A stretch of DNA of 64,000 nt, taken from Paraescarpia echinospica. Lineage: Eukaryota; Annelida; Polychaeta; Sabellida; Siboglinidae. Below the pieces are notes generated by a model. It saw only the letters and a program-made list of their open reading frames with translations, was not told where the DNA came from and did not search any database. The translations under genes were made by a program, and so were the position numbers. The DNA lies in assembly GCA_020002185.1 (NCBI GenBank), contig JAHLWY010000229.1, forward strand, positions 1 to 64,000. The letters are read 5' to 3'. Positions 11,050-22,253 of this stretch are shown here, piece by piece. Position 1 is the stretch's first letter; each line of letters starts with the position of its first letter.

Positions 11050-11888
11050 TATTATGATATAGCTAGCAAGGTGTTGACATTTGCAGATGATATAAAAGTG
11101 TTTAGAATGATTTAAAGTGATGGAGATAGACAGCATTTACAAGATGATCTTGACAGGTTGATAAAATGGTCTGAAAAATGGCAAATATTGTTCAATTTTG
11201 GGAAATGTAAATGCCTTCACACAGGACATGGGAACGAATATGTAGAATATACAATGGGGGAACTGTACTAAGTACTACTGTAAAAGAAAAAGACTTAGGG
11301 CTGATAATTAGTTCTGACATGAAGGTTTCGGAGCAGTGTGGAATTGCAGCTTCAAAAGGAAATCAAATCCTTGGATTGATTAAACGAAATATAGCATATA
11401 AAGAAAAAGAACTAGTAATACCGCTGTACAAAACAATAGTTAGGCCTCATTTAGAATATTGTATACAAGCGTGGAGGCCATACCACAAGAAGGACATATA
11501 TATGCTAGAAAGAGTACAGAGGAGAGCGACTAAAATGATACAAAAACTGAGGGATCTTAGTTATAAAAAACGCCTAAAAGAATGTGGTTTAACAACACTA
11601 GAGACCAGGAGATTGAGAGGAGATCAGATAGAAATGTTAAAAATATTGAATGGTTATGAAAATATTGATAGAAATATGTTTTATTCAGTTAAGAAAGATA
11701 GAAAGACTAGAGGACATGAAGTTACATTAGTAAAGGAGCAGTGTAGATTAGACGTGAGAAAGTTCTCATTTTCACAAAGGACTGTGAATGAATGGAACAG
11801 ATTATCTGATGATTGTGTGGTTGCTAGTAGTGTGAATATGTTTAAAAATAAAATCGACACATACCTCAGAAGGGCTGGATATATGTAG
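11050..11888 (+). pseudogene. CR1-like RT C-terminal part with stop and frameshift
   Basis: The FADD box lies at about 11083-11094. A TAA follows at about 11115, where the sister copy reads Lys. At about 11257 a run of five G replaces six G in the sister copy, shifting the frame. The main open frame (11211-11888) then covers the thumb and C-terminal region: IVRPHLEYCIQAWRPYHKK, then ERVQRRATKMI, ending RRAGYM. It is close to the minus-strand copy at 36.3-37.0 kb and is one of the least decayed LINE pieces here, but it lacks most of the catalytic domain. Confidence 0.75.
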
Positions 11889-12001
11889 ATAAAAGGGTTG
11901 CACTCTCTATAAGCCAAAGGGCTTCCTTGTCCACCTGCCATCTAGAGTTAATTCTCTGGATGGCAATCTTGTTAAATCTTGTTAAATCTTGTTAAATCTT
12001 G
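11050..12001 (+). mobile_element. CR1-like LINE 3' end, 5'-truncated, inserted in the outer LINE
   Basis: It begins inside RT (ASKVLTFADDIKVF) and ends in about three copies of the 10-bp tail unit ttgttaaatc. This tail matches, in the opposite orientation, the tail of the nearly complete copy at 35.96-40.85 kb. 5' truncation with a short tandem 3' tail is typical of CR1-group elements. Confidence 0.8.
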
Positions 12002-13515
12002 ATATAAGACATGAAGAAATTACCCGTGTTAAAAATAATACATGCCAAGCAAATATAAGAAATCGACTTGGATTACTCAGGGTTTGTTAATATCAATTAG
12101 ATATCGAAATAAAATGTATAAACATTAACAAATCCCAGTTCAGCAAATTATGAAACTATTAAAATTAATCTTAAAAACCTGTAACGCGATATTTAAAAAA
12201 AACATTCGGGGAGCTAAACAAATATATTTTGAATCTGGTTTCTTTCTTTTTATAAACGATATACGAAATACATAGAAAACTATAAATGAATGTATCTCCA
12301 AAAAACAGACTAAAACAAGTTTCCCAACTTATTTTGAAGACAATGGCACACAAATGACAAATAAACAAATAATTGCAAATAAATTTAATAATTATTTCAC
12401 GACTATTGTAAATGATATAAAATATGAAGGTACCTATGATTGTAGTTACTATCTAAATAAACAAAATAAACTCAGCTTTTATAATTGAAAATGTAAATGA
12501 AACATAGTTTTGGTTTCGATGGTATCTCTTCAAAATTGTTAAAAATAATTGAACCTGCAATAATAAAGTAGTTGACTATGTTAATAAATCAAGTGCTAAA
12601 TACTGGGATTTTTCCAGATAAATTTAACATTGCCAAAGTTATTCCAATATTAAAAAAAGAAGATCCCACATTATTTAAAAAACTATAGGCCTATTTTTCT
12701 ACTCCCAACAATATCAAAAGTACTATAGAAAATTATTTTCACTCAGTTGTCGTCATACTTTAATGAAGCTAAGCTTCTGTTCGATAATCAATATGGTTTT
12801 AGGCCTAAACACTCCACTGAGTATGCAGCGCTGGAATTAGTAGACAGAATTATAAATCACATGGACAATAATGAGATGCCAATTAATATATTTCTCGATC
12901 TATCGAAGGCCTTTGATACCATTGACCATACTATGTGATTATTAAATTAAGATACTACGGCCTGAATGGTTCAACGCAATCAGAAATACTACCAATACAA
13001 ATCGGAGTTCTACAAGGATCAAGCTTAGGACCTTTATTGTTTACTATTTACATAAATGATTTCCCACAAAGTAGTAATATATTTAACTTCATTATGTATG
13101 CTGATGACGCAACACTTTCCAGCAAATTAAAGCATTTTAGTGACAGCACACAACATAAAAACAAAAGTATAGAATCTCTAATAAACAATGAACTCTGTAA
13201 AGTTATTGAATGGCTAAACATTAATAAATTGTCATTAAACAAAAACTAAACTAAATATATGATTTTTCATGTACCCAACCGAGAGACGCAAATTCCTACT
13301 TTTAAAATAGATACACTGTAATATAAATATTGAACGAGTGAATGAATTTTGCAAATAAATGTTGTAAACCTACGGGTATATTAAACAAATTAAAGCATGT
13401 ACTACCGTTACAAATAAAGAAACTTTTATACAATTCTTTAATATTATCACATATTAATTATTGCATTATGACTTGGGGATACAAAGGCAGTCGAATAATG
13501 AGAATTAAAAAAATG
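12002..13515 (+). pseudogene. Outer LINE reverse transcriptase, broken
   Basis: Readable pieces in order: NQYGFRPKHSTEYAALELV, FLDLSKAFDTIDH (first catalytic Asp), a frame change near 12938, then IGVLQGSSLGPLLFTIYIND, FIMYADDATL (YADD-type box), WLNINKLSLNKN, and LLYNSLILSHINYCIMTWG. The order and motifs are those of jockey-superfamily RTs. At least one frameshift and several stops are present. The frame is cut at about 13515 by the family R insertion and resumes at 22.38 kb. Confidence 0.75.
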
Positions 13516-14409
13516 GGCCAAGAGGCCCTGAAGTCCGTTGGACTAATACGTCGATATGTGAACCTGGCTGACCAAATGAGTGATAAGTCGGAAAAATTGT
13601 AACATTGTTTTCATACATTCTTGTAAAGGTTGGGTAGGGTGCTTTACACGGTTTCAAAAATTATGACTGCTACAAAAATTGGCAAAGTTATGGAGCATTG
13701 AACATGGTAGAGGTCAAAAAGTAAAAATGAAGAAAATGGCTGTTGAAGTTTTACATTATATATGCAAATGGATTGCATGGAAATATTACATGCATAACAT
13801 TCAAATGTGGCATACAGTATGTAATATGCATGTTATGTTGCAATGATACACTGGAAGTACAAATGTGCTGCTACAAAGACTTATCAAGTTATGCCAGATA
13901 ATGCCTTTATGTGTAAAACTAAGAGGACATATTATTTGAGAGCAAAAGGTAGACTCACTGTTCGACACAGTTTAAAACCTACAGGCAGCTGTCCAGTTTA
14001 ACAAGGGTCTAGTGGCTTAATTCTGTCTGTTGACACAAGCTACAGCCAGTGACCAATTACAGATTAGTCACAGTTTCCATCAAACAATGGCAGGCAGGGA
14101 ATCTTAGCTCCACAGCTGGGTGTAATACACAACCAGAGCCACCACTGATTCATGGTCAAGTAGATTAGCTCAATGCACCAACTAAGACAATACGTAACAC
14201 TGTGAGTGACAGTGTCCAGAGTGAGGCCTAAGCAGTGTCCTCATTGCTGAATAGATCAATAAAACCTGCCAAATGGGTGACATTCTGCACAAGTGTTCAC
14301 TAATCCTTAGTGATTGTTCAGAACACCAGGCTGACCTAAACAAAGCGAATGTAATAGGTGAAGAACAGGCAGTGTTCAGATAGGGGTATTGGTTGAATTG
14401 TATTTGTCT

Positions 14410-14860
14410 CAACGCAAAAGCCTTTATTGTGCCTTCATCGATTATAAGAAAGCATTTGATTTAGTAGACCGGTCCTCACTGTGGTCTAAGATAATTTAAT
14501 GCGGTATTAATGGTAATGTGTTGAAAGTTGTATACAACATATACAAAAATGCTAAATCATGTATAAATCAGGGCCAGGCTGCGTCAGCCTTCTTCTCATG
14601 TGATGTAGAGGTATGGCAAGGAGAAAACTTGTGTCCTTTGTTATTTGCTATTTACCTTAATAATGTTGAACATTGTTAGTCACAATTATAACGGACTTGA
14701 CATGGAAGCTGGTGAAATTTACAACAACCTTAGTGATGATGATGTAGAAAATGTATGTTCTACTATATGCTGATGACACTAGAATGATTCAATCAAATAC
14801 AGATTTCTTGCTTGTGTATAGCGGAACTATGTCAACTCTTCTAATGGTTGACATTTGGTT
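14410..14860 (+). pseudogene. RT fragment inside family R copy R1
   Basis: Reads CAFIDYKKAFDLVDRSS (first catalytic Asp motif), then VLKVVYNIYKNAKSCI, FFSCDVEVWQGENLCPLLFA, and LLYADDTRMI after a frame change. This is the palm of an L1-like LINE RT of the type whose finger piece lies at 49.63 kb. Stops (SKII*, EHC*) show it is not translated as an enzyme. The same segment occurs in R4 and R5 with different internal deletions. Confidence 0.65.
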
Positions 14861-15659
14861 GTTTCAGGTGTCAACTATATTGTGAATCTGTAATTATTAG
14901 TATATATTGATACAATTGATTTACACAGTACCATGTCTACACAAGGCATTGCAAGCGTAAACAGAACAGTAGAATGCATTTGATATCAATAAAGTGTAGG
15001 ATATTTCACTCTATAGTTGTCCAGAATATTAATTTTCTATGTTTGTCACCTGCAGGTGACAGAATATTAATTTTCTATGCTTGTCACCTACGGGTTTCTA
15101 CAGACAATACATCTTTAATCAATAGACACTTCAGTCACACCATTTTATAACAATTAAATGAACATCAAAATAAACACAACTTGCAATTATAGAAAATCAA
15201 TAGTTTTGAAGATACAGTTTAAAAGTGTTAGGCAACTGTTCAGTTTAACAGGAGACAAGACACCACAGTCACACCATTTTATAATAATTAAATGAACATC
15301 AAAATAAACACAACTTGCAATTATAGAAAATCAATAGTTTTGAAGATACAGTTTAAAAGTGTTAGGCAACTGTTCAGTCTAACAGGGATCAAGTGTGTCT
15401 ACTCTGCCTGGGTGCTGTGATCAATGAAAGATTAGTCAAGGTCTCAATGGACTAGGCTGTAGAGATTAGTCACAGCTGTTGACCTTGTGGCACAATACAC
15501 AACATCTACTGATGGGGGTGGTCTCAAGGGCCCTTCTCAAAACCACATCACTAGATAATGTAAAACCTTTGCACTTTGGGGGTCCCTTAGTTGCCCTTTG
15601 AATGATTCAATCAAATACAGATTTCTCGTGCATAGTGGCAGTGCCCTAAGATATGTCTA

Positions 15660-17213
15660 TGTCGCAAAGTGGTTTGTATAGAATTTAATCAGGCTTTAGA
15701 AAAGTGGTTTTGTATACAAGTATGGTTGATGGGATGGTGCTGCCATCTCTGGTATGTATTGTCGCGGAGGTACACGCTGGTGCCCTCTGGCGATTAAGGC
15801 GTGTAACGTTTTAACTGCCGACGAGTCAGATTTAATTAATTTTATTTGCAGCGTACACCACTATTTCTACGGTTAGGTATACCAAATTTGGTACCTGTAG
15901 AAATTATTTAAAATGACTGGTAATATGGTGACCTGTCAAACTACTTAAGTTGTGGTAATAAAAAGATTATATTATGAACTTATAAAAGTTGTTTACAGAA
16001 AAGTAGGTGTGAAAAACACCAGGGTCACATGTAGCTTATGAATAGAGTGCGTGTTTTATTTAAATTATGGATTAATTCATGAGAGTTGGAATGTACGATG
16101 AATATTGTGGTATCTGGATCGATACAGGGAATCCAGTGATATTAATTATGTAAGTAATTCACGTAAGTTAAAGATTGAATGAACACTTATATAGCCATAC
16201 GTTTAGCTCGCAAAATCTATTTTAAACTCAGCGAGTTGAATGGATTGCTTCGAAGTGTGAATGGTTTCGGGAGCTAGTTTTTGAAGCGACTTTAATTTGT
16301 ATTAAGTGTTGTAATTGGTCAGACTAACTTCCGGTCGTCAAGTTATATAAGGGCCGGACGGCCATTCGTGGCCAGACGAACATTTGAGCAGAAGAAAGTG
16401 TTGCACTCTCGTCTCCAGGAATTGGGCTAAAACGTGTGTCCGCCCAACGCCTGTAGTAAATACTTCTACGATTTCAACAGTACTGATTAGTTGTGAGACG
16501 CTGCACTTCTCACGCGTTGAAGAAGACTGAGCGATAACCGACTGCAGTTCCGTTTTGACGTGTTCTTCGAATGCGAGGCCACCACCGTTTCGTCTGCTAG
16601 CTGTTGTAACATAGACTCCGTAACAGACCTTCTCGACATCGCCGAAGTCGTGACATCGTTTCCGTGTTGTCGCCTGGTGATTCGCGTGGGATCGACAAAG
16701 CAAATCTACCGTCTACTTGATCGCCCGAGTCGCCTGCTTTCATCTACGTGAATTCGTTCGCCGAACGCCGAGCGACTTTCGACTTCGTCCTGACATCTCG
16801 CCGAACGCGACCGATGCAAACGTGGACATTCGCACATCACGAGACATTCATTGGTTACAGTTCATAGACTTTACAACGGTGTATACCCGTCTTCATGTAA
16901 CTGACCAGCTGTTTAAATTGTCTCCCATGTAATTTCGTATTTGGATGCATACTCGTCGAGTACAATGTATGGTGTTATAAATATAATGTCATAGCAGAGT
17001 AATGGTTGGCCAACTTTCACTGAACCGCATATGTTTATGTTGTATTAAATGGGAACGCCAGTTTGAGTTGGCTTCTCATACATATATATTTGATGTCACG
17101 TTATGTCTCTCGTTCACTCCGAATCCTAGTGCACCTGAACCTATAACTTGCTATGTCAAATCGGGTACCGCCAATTTATTAATTTATTAATACTTATACT
17201 CGATTTTGTGACA
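15660..17213 (+). repeat. 5' LTR
   Basis: 1554 bp, TG...CA, with the inverted ends tgtcgcaaa and ttttgtgaca. It differs from the 3' LTR at scattered bases and a few small indels. A long minus-strand open frame (16338-16703) occurs identically placed in both LTRs. I regard it as a chance frame. Confidence 0.9.
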
Positions 17214-17245
17214 TGTGGGGGCTCGCGCCGAGATTTTGAGTTTGG
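17214..17245 (+). promoter_or_regulatory. Putative tRNA primer binding site
   Basis: Directly after the 5' LTR comes tgtgggggctcgcgccgaga. The gggggctcg core resembles a primer site complementary to a tRNA 3' end, of the tRNA-Pro type used by some gammaretroviruses. The exact tRNA was not matched. Confidence 0.4.
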
Positions 17246-17365
17246 CGGTAACTTTTTGTGCACAGGATTCGCTGAACAAGAGCATTACTTTTCCCTATTA
17301 CCGTATAACATGTTTGACTCTGAGATATTAGTTTAGAGGCAAGGCAGTGCCAAACTAAAAAGCTA

Positions 17366-17690
17366 GGTCCTCCTCGAACTCCCGTCGGCGTTATGCAGTG
17401 GATATTTCCTTGCAGCCAGCATAGTAGGATAGATGCATCAATAGGAAGTCTTGTTAGATCCTAGTATTCGTCCCGTATTGACCCAGTTTATTCGTGGTTA
17501 GAGAAGGTCCCCCGTTGGCCTTATGCACTGGATATTTCCTTTCAGCCAGCATAGTAGGATAGATGCATCACTAGGAAGTCTTGTTAGATCCTAGTATTTG
17601 GTCCCGTGTTGACCCAGTTTATGTGTGGTTATAGAAGGTCCCCCGTCTGCCTTATGCAGAGAGTATTTTCGTGCAGCCAGCATAGTGAAT
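17366..17690 (+). repeat. ~130-bp tandem repeat in the LTR element leader
   Basis: About two and a half units with period ~130 bp. Landmarks: ttatgcagtggatatttcc at about 17391, ttatgcactggatatttcc at about 17520 and a diverged third at about 17652. Each is followed by 'cagccagcatag'. The units share 'gtcttgttagatcctagtat'. They lie between the primer site and gag, where packaging signals usually reside. Confidence 0.8.
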
Positions 17691-17829
17691 TAGTCGGATA
17701 TCTAGGAGATCCAGAGTGACCCTAGTTATTTGTTGTCATAGTTTGACTCGACTATTAGAGGTGGATAGATAAGCCCCTCTAAAGTGTTTCCATAGATATT
17801 ACCTAGATAGCTAGTAATAGGAATACACT

Positions 17830-19068
17830 ATGGAATTTCAACAGCTTATGGAGATAGGCGAGAAGTTGAAATTGGAAGGAGCTGAGCTCTTAGAGTTTTT
17901 TCGCCGTGAACAAAAGCAGCAGCAGGCTAAATAGATAGCCAAGATAGAGCGTGAGGAGAGAGCACTTGAGCGTGAGCGCTAGTGTGCTAAGGAAGAGCTT
18001 GAGCAACAGCAGGCTAAGGAGAAAGCCGCTATTGAGCGCGAGGAGAGAGCGCTTGAGCGTCAGCGTGTCAAGGAGAAGGAGGAGATGGAGAGTAAGGTGA
18101 GGCTAGAAGAAATGTTGCATGAGAAAGAGATGGCAACATTACACATAGAAGCCGAAAAAGTTAAGGCAGAGGGGTTGGATGCGTCTAGTCGAAGCCTAGA
18201 TAATTCCCGATTAGGAATGAAGATGCCCAAACTCCCCGAGTTTAGGGAAGCAGACGATAATATCGATGCTTATTTGACTCGTTTTGAGCGCTATGCTGAG
18301 AATGCAGGGTGGAAGAGAGAGGACTACGCATTAGGACTGAGCAGTCTTCTAACGGGTCGCGCGTTAGATGTGTATTCTCGTCTTCGTAGAGATGACATGC
18401 AAGATTATGCTAAACTTAAGCAGGCCCTTTTAGCTAAATTTCAGCTAACTGCCGAAGATTACCGGCGAAGATTTTTTAGGAGTAAACAGGGGGTAGATGA
18501 GACTGCAGCCCAGTATCTTGGTAAATTAGACCATAACCTGAGCCAGTGGATCAGATTAGCAGGAATCCACGAATCCTATGGAGAATTGAGGGACTTAATT
18601 TTGCGGGAGCAATTTTTGCATTCGTGTCCTCGTGAGTTAGCCGTATTCATTAGGGAACGTTCACCCTCGAGCATGGAGGCAGTGAAGGAACTAGCGGACG
18701 TATGTGCTGCGTCACGTATGGCCGCAGGACTTAATGAAATACCTAAAAAGAATGACACACGCGACAACTCCCATTCTAGGGGTGGTCGAAAGGAAGAGGG
18801 AAAGTCATTGTTTCGCCCCGATAAGTACTCCGAATATAAGAGACTTAGCGCCACACCCCCTCGTGAGCCTATGAGATGTTTCTTGTGTTCACAACCAGGT
18901 CATAGGGCTGTAAATTGTCCCACGGGTAAATCCCGCCAGTTCTCCCCAGGGAAGCCGAGTCCACGACACGAGGCCGGAAATTGTTGTATTGCAGTCGAGA
19001 AGGTTGACCACCTTTGTAGCACTGAAGCAACTATGAAGTGTGGGTGTAAGTTCTCAGTTGTAGTATGA
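17830..19068 (+). pseudogene. gag polyprotein of the LTR retrotransposon (two early stops)
   Basis: The probable start is the ATG at 17830 (MEFQQLMEIGEKLKLEG). The N-terminal ~110 residues are a charged, repetitive coiled coil of EREERALER-type units. In-frame TAG codons lie at 17932-17934 and 17980-17982. From 17983 the frame is open to a TGA at 19066-19068. The central part is a Ty3/Gypsy-type capsid-like domain (KLPEFREADDNIDAYLTRFE, then LLTGRALDVYSRL), and the C-terminus has a CX2CX4HX4C zinc knuckle (CFLCSQPGHRAVNC) for RNA binding. The element probably relies on Gag from relatives, unless translation starts downstream. Confidence 0.8.
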
Positions 19069-20214
19069 GTGGGTAATCACACCTACCCTAACTTACCAGT
19101 GATGCGTGGCAGACTGAATGAGAAACTAGTTGAGGTTCTAAGAGACACAGGATGTAGTGGGATTGTAGTTAAGAGAGATCTAGTTAATCCAGATCAATTA
19201 ACTAAACATAAGAAGATCCTTGTCATGCTAGACCGTTCAACCATATCAGTCCCTGTAGCCCGGTGCTACATAGAGTCACCAGTGTTTACCGGTGAAACCG
19301 AGGTACTCTGTGTTGACAATCCCATTTGTGATGTGATCATTGGCAATGTGATAGGTGTACACGCCAGTACTCTAGGAGAAAAAGAGGATCCCACTTTGAA
19401 GGCATGTTTTGCCAAAGCTATGAGTCCTCGAGATGAAAACTCAAGATCAAGATACCACTCTATGAAGAGGGGTCTGTTACACAGACAATTTCAACGTCGG
19501 AAAGAACAGGGTGAGAAACTGGCTAGTACAGCTGAGAGACTTGGCAAGCTGCAGGAAGACCACCAGCGCCTCCTGCAGGAGAAAACGAATGTTACGACGG
19601 AGAAAGAGAGACTGTTGAAGTCCGTGGAAGATGTGACAGAGAGACTGGAGACAGTGCAGCGAGACAACGCTCTACTGCTGTCTCAAGTCTCCAAGCTCTC
19701 AAAGGAAAATGGCCAACTGAAGGCAGAAAAGGAGGAAAGTGTTCCTCAAACCGTCTACGACAGACTGAAGGCAGAGAAAGAGGAAAGTATTCCTCAAACC
19801 GTCTACGACAGACTGAAGGCAGAGAAAGAGGAAAGTGTTCCTCAAACCGTCTATGACAGACTGAAGGAAGATAAAGCGAAAGTGAGCACAAACTTCAAAC
19901 AGCTGAAACAGCAGTTTCAGAAACTAGAAGAGAGTCGTATTCAGCTGGTGACAGCCAACTACAGGAAACACAAGAAAGTCGGCGAGACTGTCCTGTCATT
20001 GACACTGGACAAGGAAGATCTCGACTGCCGTGTCGCACAAACCAGGTGCAAGGCTGCAACACTGAACTCACAGAAACTGAGTATAGAGGAGCAAGTCTCA
20101 GAGTTGGTACACCAGGTAGAAACACTGAAGCAGGAGGCTCTCGAGAATTTCACAAGGTTGTACAATCGATCGTTTGTATGTCAAACGGATCATCAACCGT
20201 TAGCTTTCCTATGA
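19069..20214 (+). CDS. Retropepsin fused to a long coiled coil and an RNase H remnant
   Basis: This 381-residue frame follows gag in the same frame after one TGA. No ATG lies at its start (GTG), so expression would need readthrough. Residues 1-95 are an aspartic protease: VLRDTGCSGIVV with the catalytic DTG, then CDVIIGN near the C-terminal strand. Residues ~130-355 are a heptad-rich coiled coil, unlike anything expected in this position, containing three perfect-length 16-residue repeats. The last residues (FVCQTDHQPLAFL) are the TDHQPL motif of a Gypsy RNase H. The whole RT and most of RNase H are missing, so the coiled coil appears to have replaced them, most likely by capture of a host mRNA. 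Confidence 0.75.
   Translation: MGNHTYPNLPVMRGRLNEKLVEVLRDTGCSGIVVKRDLVNPDQLTKHKKILVMLDRSTISVPVARCYIESPVFTGETEVLCVDNPICDVIIGNVIGVHASTLGEKEDPTLKACFAKAMSPRDENSRSRYHSMKRGLLHRQFQRRKEQGEKLASTAERLGKLQEDHQRLLQEKTNVTTEKERLLKSVEDVTERLETVQRDNALLLSQVSKLSKENGQLKAEKEESVPQTVYDRLKAEKEESIPQTVYDRLKAEKEESVPQTVYDRLKEDKAKVSTNFKQLKQQFQKLEESRIQLVTANYRKHKKVGETVLSLTLDKEDLDCRVAQTRCKAATLNSQKLSIEEQVSELVHQVETLKQEALENFTRLYNRSFVCQTDHQPLAFL
19717..19860 (+). repeat. Three 48-bp in-frame tandem repeats in the coiled coil
   Basis: Units 19717-19764, 19765-19812 and 19813-19860 each encode LKAEKEES(V/I)PQTVYDR. They differ at only a few bases, so the tandem expansion is recent. The multiple of three keeps the frame open. Confidence 0.9.
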
Positions 20215-20352
20215 ACGGCCCGATTATCAAATCCCAGGTTAATTCGATGGGCCTTGAAACTTCAACCTTACAGGTTTCGGATAGAAGCTATTCCTGGAAA
20301 GGAGAATGTTGGAGCAGACTTTCTTAGCTGGCAGTATGTCAAGGAAATCTAA
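20167..20352 (+). pseudogene. RNase H C-terminal remnant
   Basis: After the TDHQPLAFL motif the frame meets a TGA (20212-20214) but continues in the same frame with LSNPRLIRWALKLQPYRF and IPGKENVGADFLS, the standard end of Gypsy RNase H, up to a TAA near 20352. The canonical Arg after DFLS is Trp here. No integrase follows. Confidence 0.75.
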
Positions 20353-20697
20353 GCGAGTATTGTAGCGGACAGACTGAGTTAGCATTGAATGATTAACTAG
20401 AAATGTTACTTCATTAACAATGTTTCGTTTGTGAAAGCAGGGTAGGTACTCGTGTATACGACCCTCCCCTCCGGAGCATAATTCTTGTTTGATTGTATTA
20501 CTTATGTAAGAAAGGCTTATTAGTCAGTTGACACTGCCTTGTCTCACTAAGTGTATTTTTTTGTATTTGATGATCTCTAATTTGAGAAGTGTTCACGCTT
20601 GAAAGAATAGGTGGGGCATATAATACGCTAATTAAGTGTGACGAAACAGATCAACATTAGGAAGATATTTGACGCAGACTGGCGCAGATTAAATTCT
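20353..20697. other. 3' untranslated part of the LTR element
   Basis: No coding potential seen between the RNase H remnant and the polypurine tract. Confidence 0.5.
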
Positions 20698-20712
20698 TAA
20701 AGGCAGGGGTAA
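20698..20712 (+). promoter_or_regulatory. Putative polypurine tract
   Basis: The purine-rich stretch aaaggcaggggtaa immediately precedes the 3' LTR, as needed to prime plus-strand DNA synthesis. It is broken by one C. Confidence 0.55.
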
Positions 20713-22253
20713 TGTCACAAAGTGGTTTGTATAGAATTTAATCAGGCTTTAGAACAGTGGTTTTGTATACAAGTATGGTTGATGGGATGGTGCTGCCATC
20801 TCTGGTATGTATTGTCGCGGAGGTATACGCTGGTGCCCTCTGGCGATTAAGGCGTGTAACGTTTTAACTGCCGACGAGTCAGATTTAATTAATTTCATTT
20901 GTAGCGTACACCACTAATTCTACGGTTAGGTATACCAAATTTGGTACCTGTAGAAATTATTTAACATGACTGGTAATATGGTGACCTGTCAAACTACTTA
21001 TGTTGTGGTTATAAAAAGATTATATTATGAACTTATAAAAGTTGTTTACAGAAATGTAGGTGTCAAAAACACTAGGGTCACACGTAGCTTATGAATAGAG
21101 TGCGTGTTTTATTAAAATTTTGGATTAATTCATGAGATTTGGAATGTACGATGAATATTGAGGATCGATACAGGAAATCCAGTGATATTAATTATATAAG
21201 TAATTCACGTAAGTTAAATATTGAATGAGCACTTATATAGCCATACGTTTAGCTCGCAAAATCTATTTTAAACTCAGCGAGTTGAATGGATTGCTTCGAA
21301 GTGTGAATGGTTTCGGGAGCTAGTTTTTGAAGCGACTTTAATTTGTATTAAGTGTTGTAATTGGTCAGACTAACTTCCGGTCGTCAAGTTATATAAGGGC
21401 CGGACGGCCATTCGTGGCCAGACGAACATTTGAGCAGAAGAAAGTGTTGCACTCTCGTCTCCAGGAATTGGGCTAAAACGTGTGTCCGCCCAACGCCTGT
21501 AGTAAATACTTCTACGATTTCAACAGTACTGATTAGTTGTGAGACGCTGCACTTCTCACGCGTTGAAGAAGACTGAGCGATAACCGACTGCAGTTCCGTT
21601 TTGACGTGATCTTCGAATGCGAGGCCACCACCGTTTCGTCTGCTAGCTGTCGTAACACAGACTCCGTGACAGACCTTCTCGACATCGCCGAAGTCGTGAC
21701 ATCGTTTCCGTGTTGTCGCCTGGTGATTCGCGTGGGATCGACAAAGCAAATCTACCGTCTACTTGATCGCCCGAGTCGCCTGCTTTCATCTACGTGAATT
21801 CGTTCGCCGAACGCCGAGCGACTTTCGACTTCGTCCTGACATCTCGCCGAACGCGACCGATGCGAACGTTGACATTCGCACATCACGAGACATTCATTGG
21901 TTACAGTTCATAGACTTTACAACGGTGTATACCCGTCTTCATGTAAGTGACCAGCTGTTTAAATTGTCTCCCATGTAATTTCGTATTTGGATGCATACTC
22001 GTCGAGTACAATGTATGGTGTTATAAATATAATGTCATAGCAGAGTAACGGTTGGCCAACTTTCACTGAACCGCATATGTTTATGTTGTATTAAATGGGA
22101 ACGCCAGTTGGCTTCTCGTACATACATATCTGATGTCACGTTATGTCTCTCGTTCACTCCGAATCCTAGTGCACCTGAACCTATAACTTGCTATGTCAAA
22201 TCGGTTACCGCCAATTTATTAATTTATTAATACTTACACTCGATTTAGTGACA
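20713..22253 (+). repeat. 3' LTR
   Basis: 1541 bp, tgtcacaaa...tttagtgaca, preceded by a purine-rich tract and followed by the gtcta target duplication. By eye it is in the high nineties per cent identical to the 5' LTR. Confidence 0.9.

Larger units (their letters stand above)
15660..22253 (+). mobile_element. Gypsy-type LTR retrotransposon, non-autonomous, with captured coiled coil
   Basis: Two long terminal repeats (15660-17213 and 20713-22253), each beginning tgtc(g/a)caaa and ending gtgaca, flank 3.5 kb. The 5-bp sequence gtcta is present on both sides (15655-15659 and 22254-22258), a proper target duplication. Inside are a repetitive leader, gag with a zinc knuckle, an aspartic protease, a long coiled-coil region and the end of an RNase H domain. 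Reverse transcriptase and integrase are absent. The LTRs differ only at scattered positions, so insertion is fairly recent relative to the LINEs around it. Confidence 0.9.

Noticed and set aside
16338..16703. 121-aa minus-strand frame in the 5' LTR (and its twin at 21384-21749)
   Set aside because: It is conserved between LTRs only because the LTRs are copies of each other. No domain, no start context and opposite to the element's transcription.
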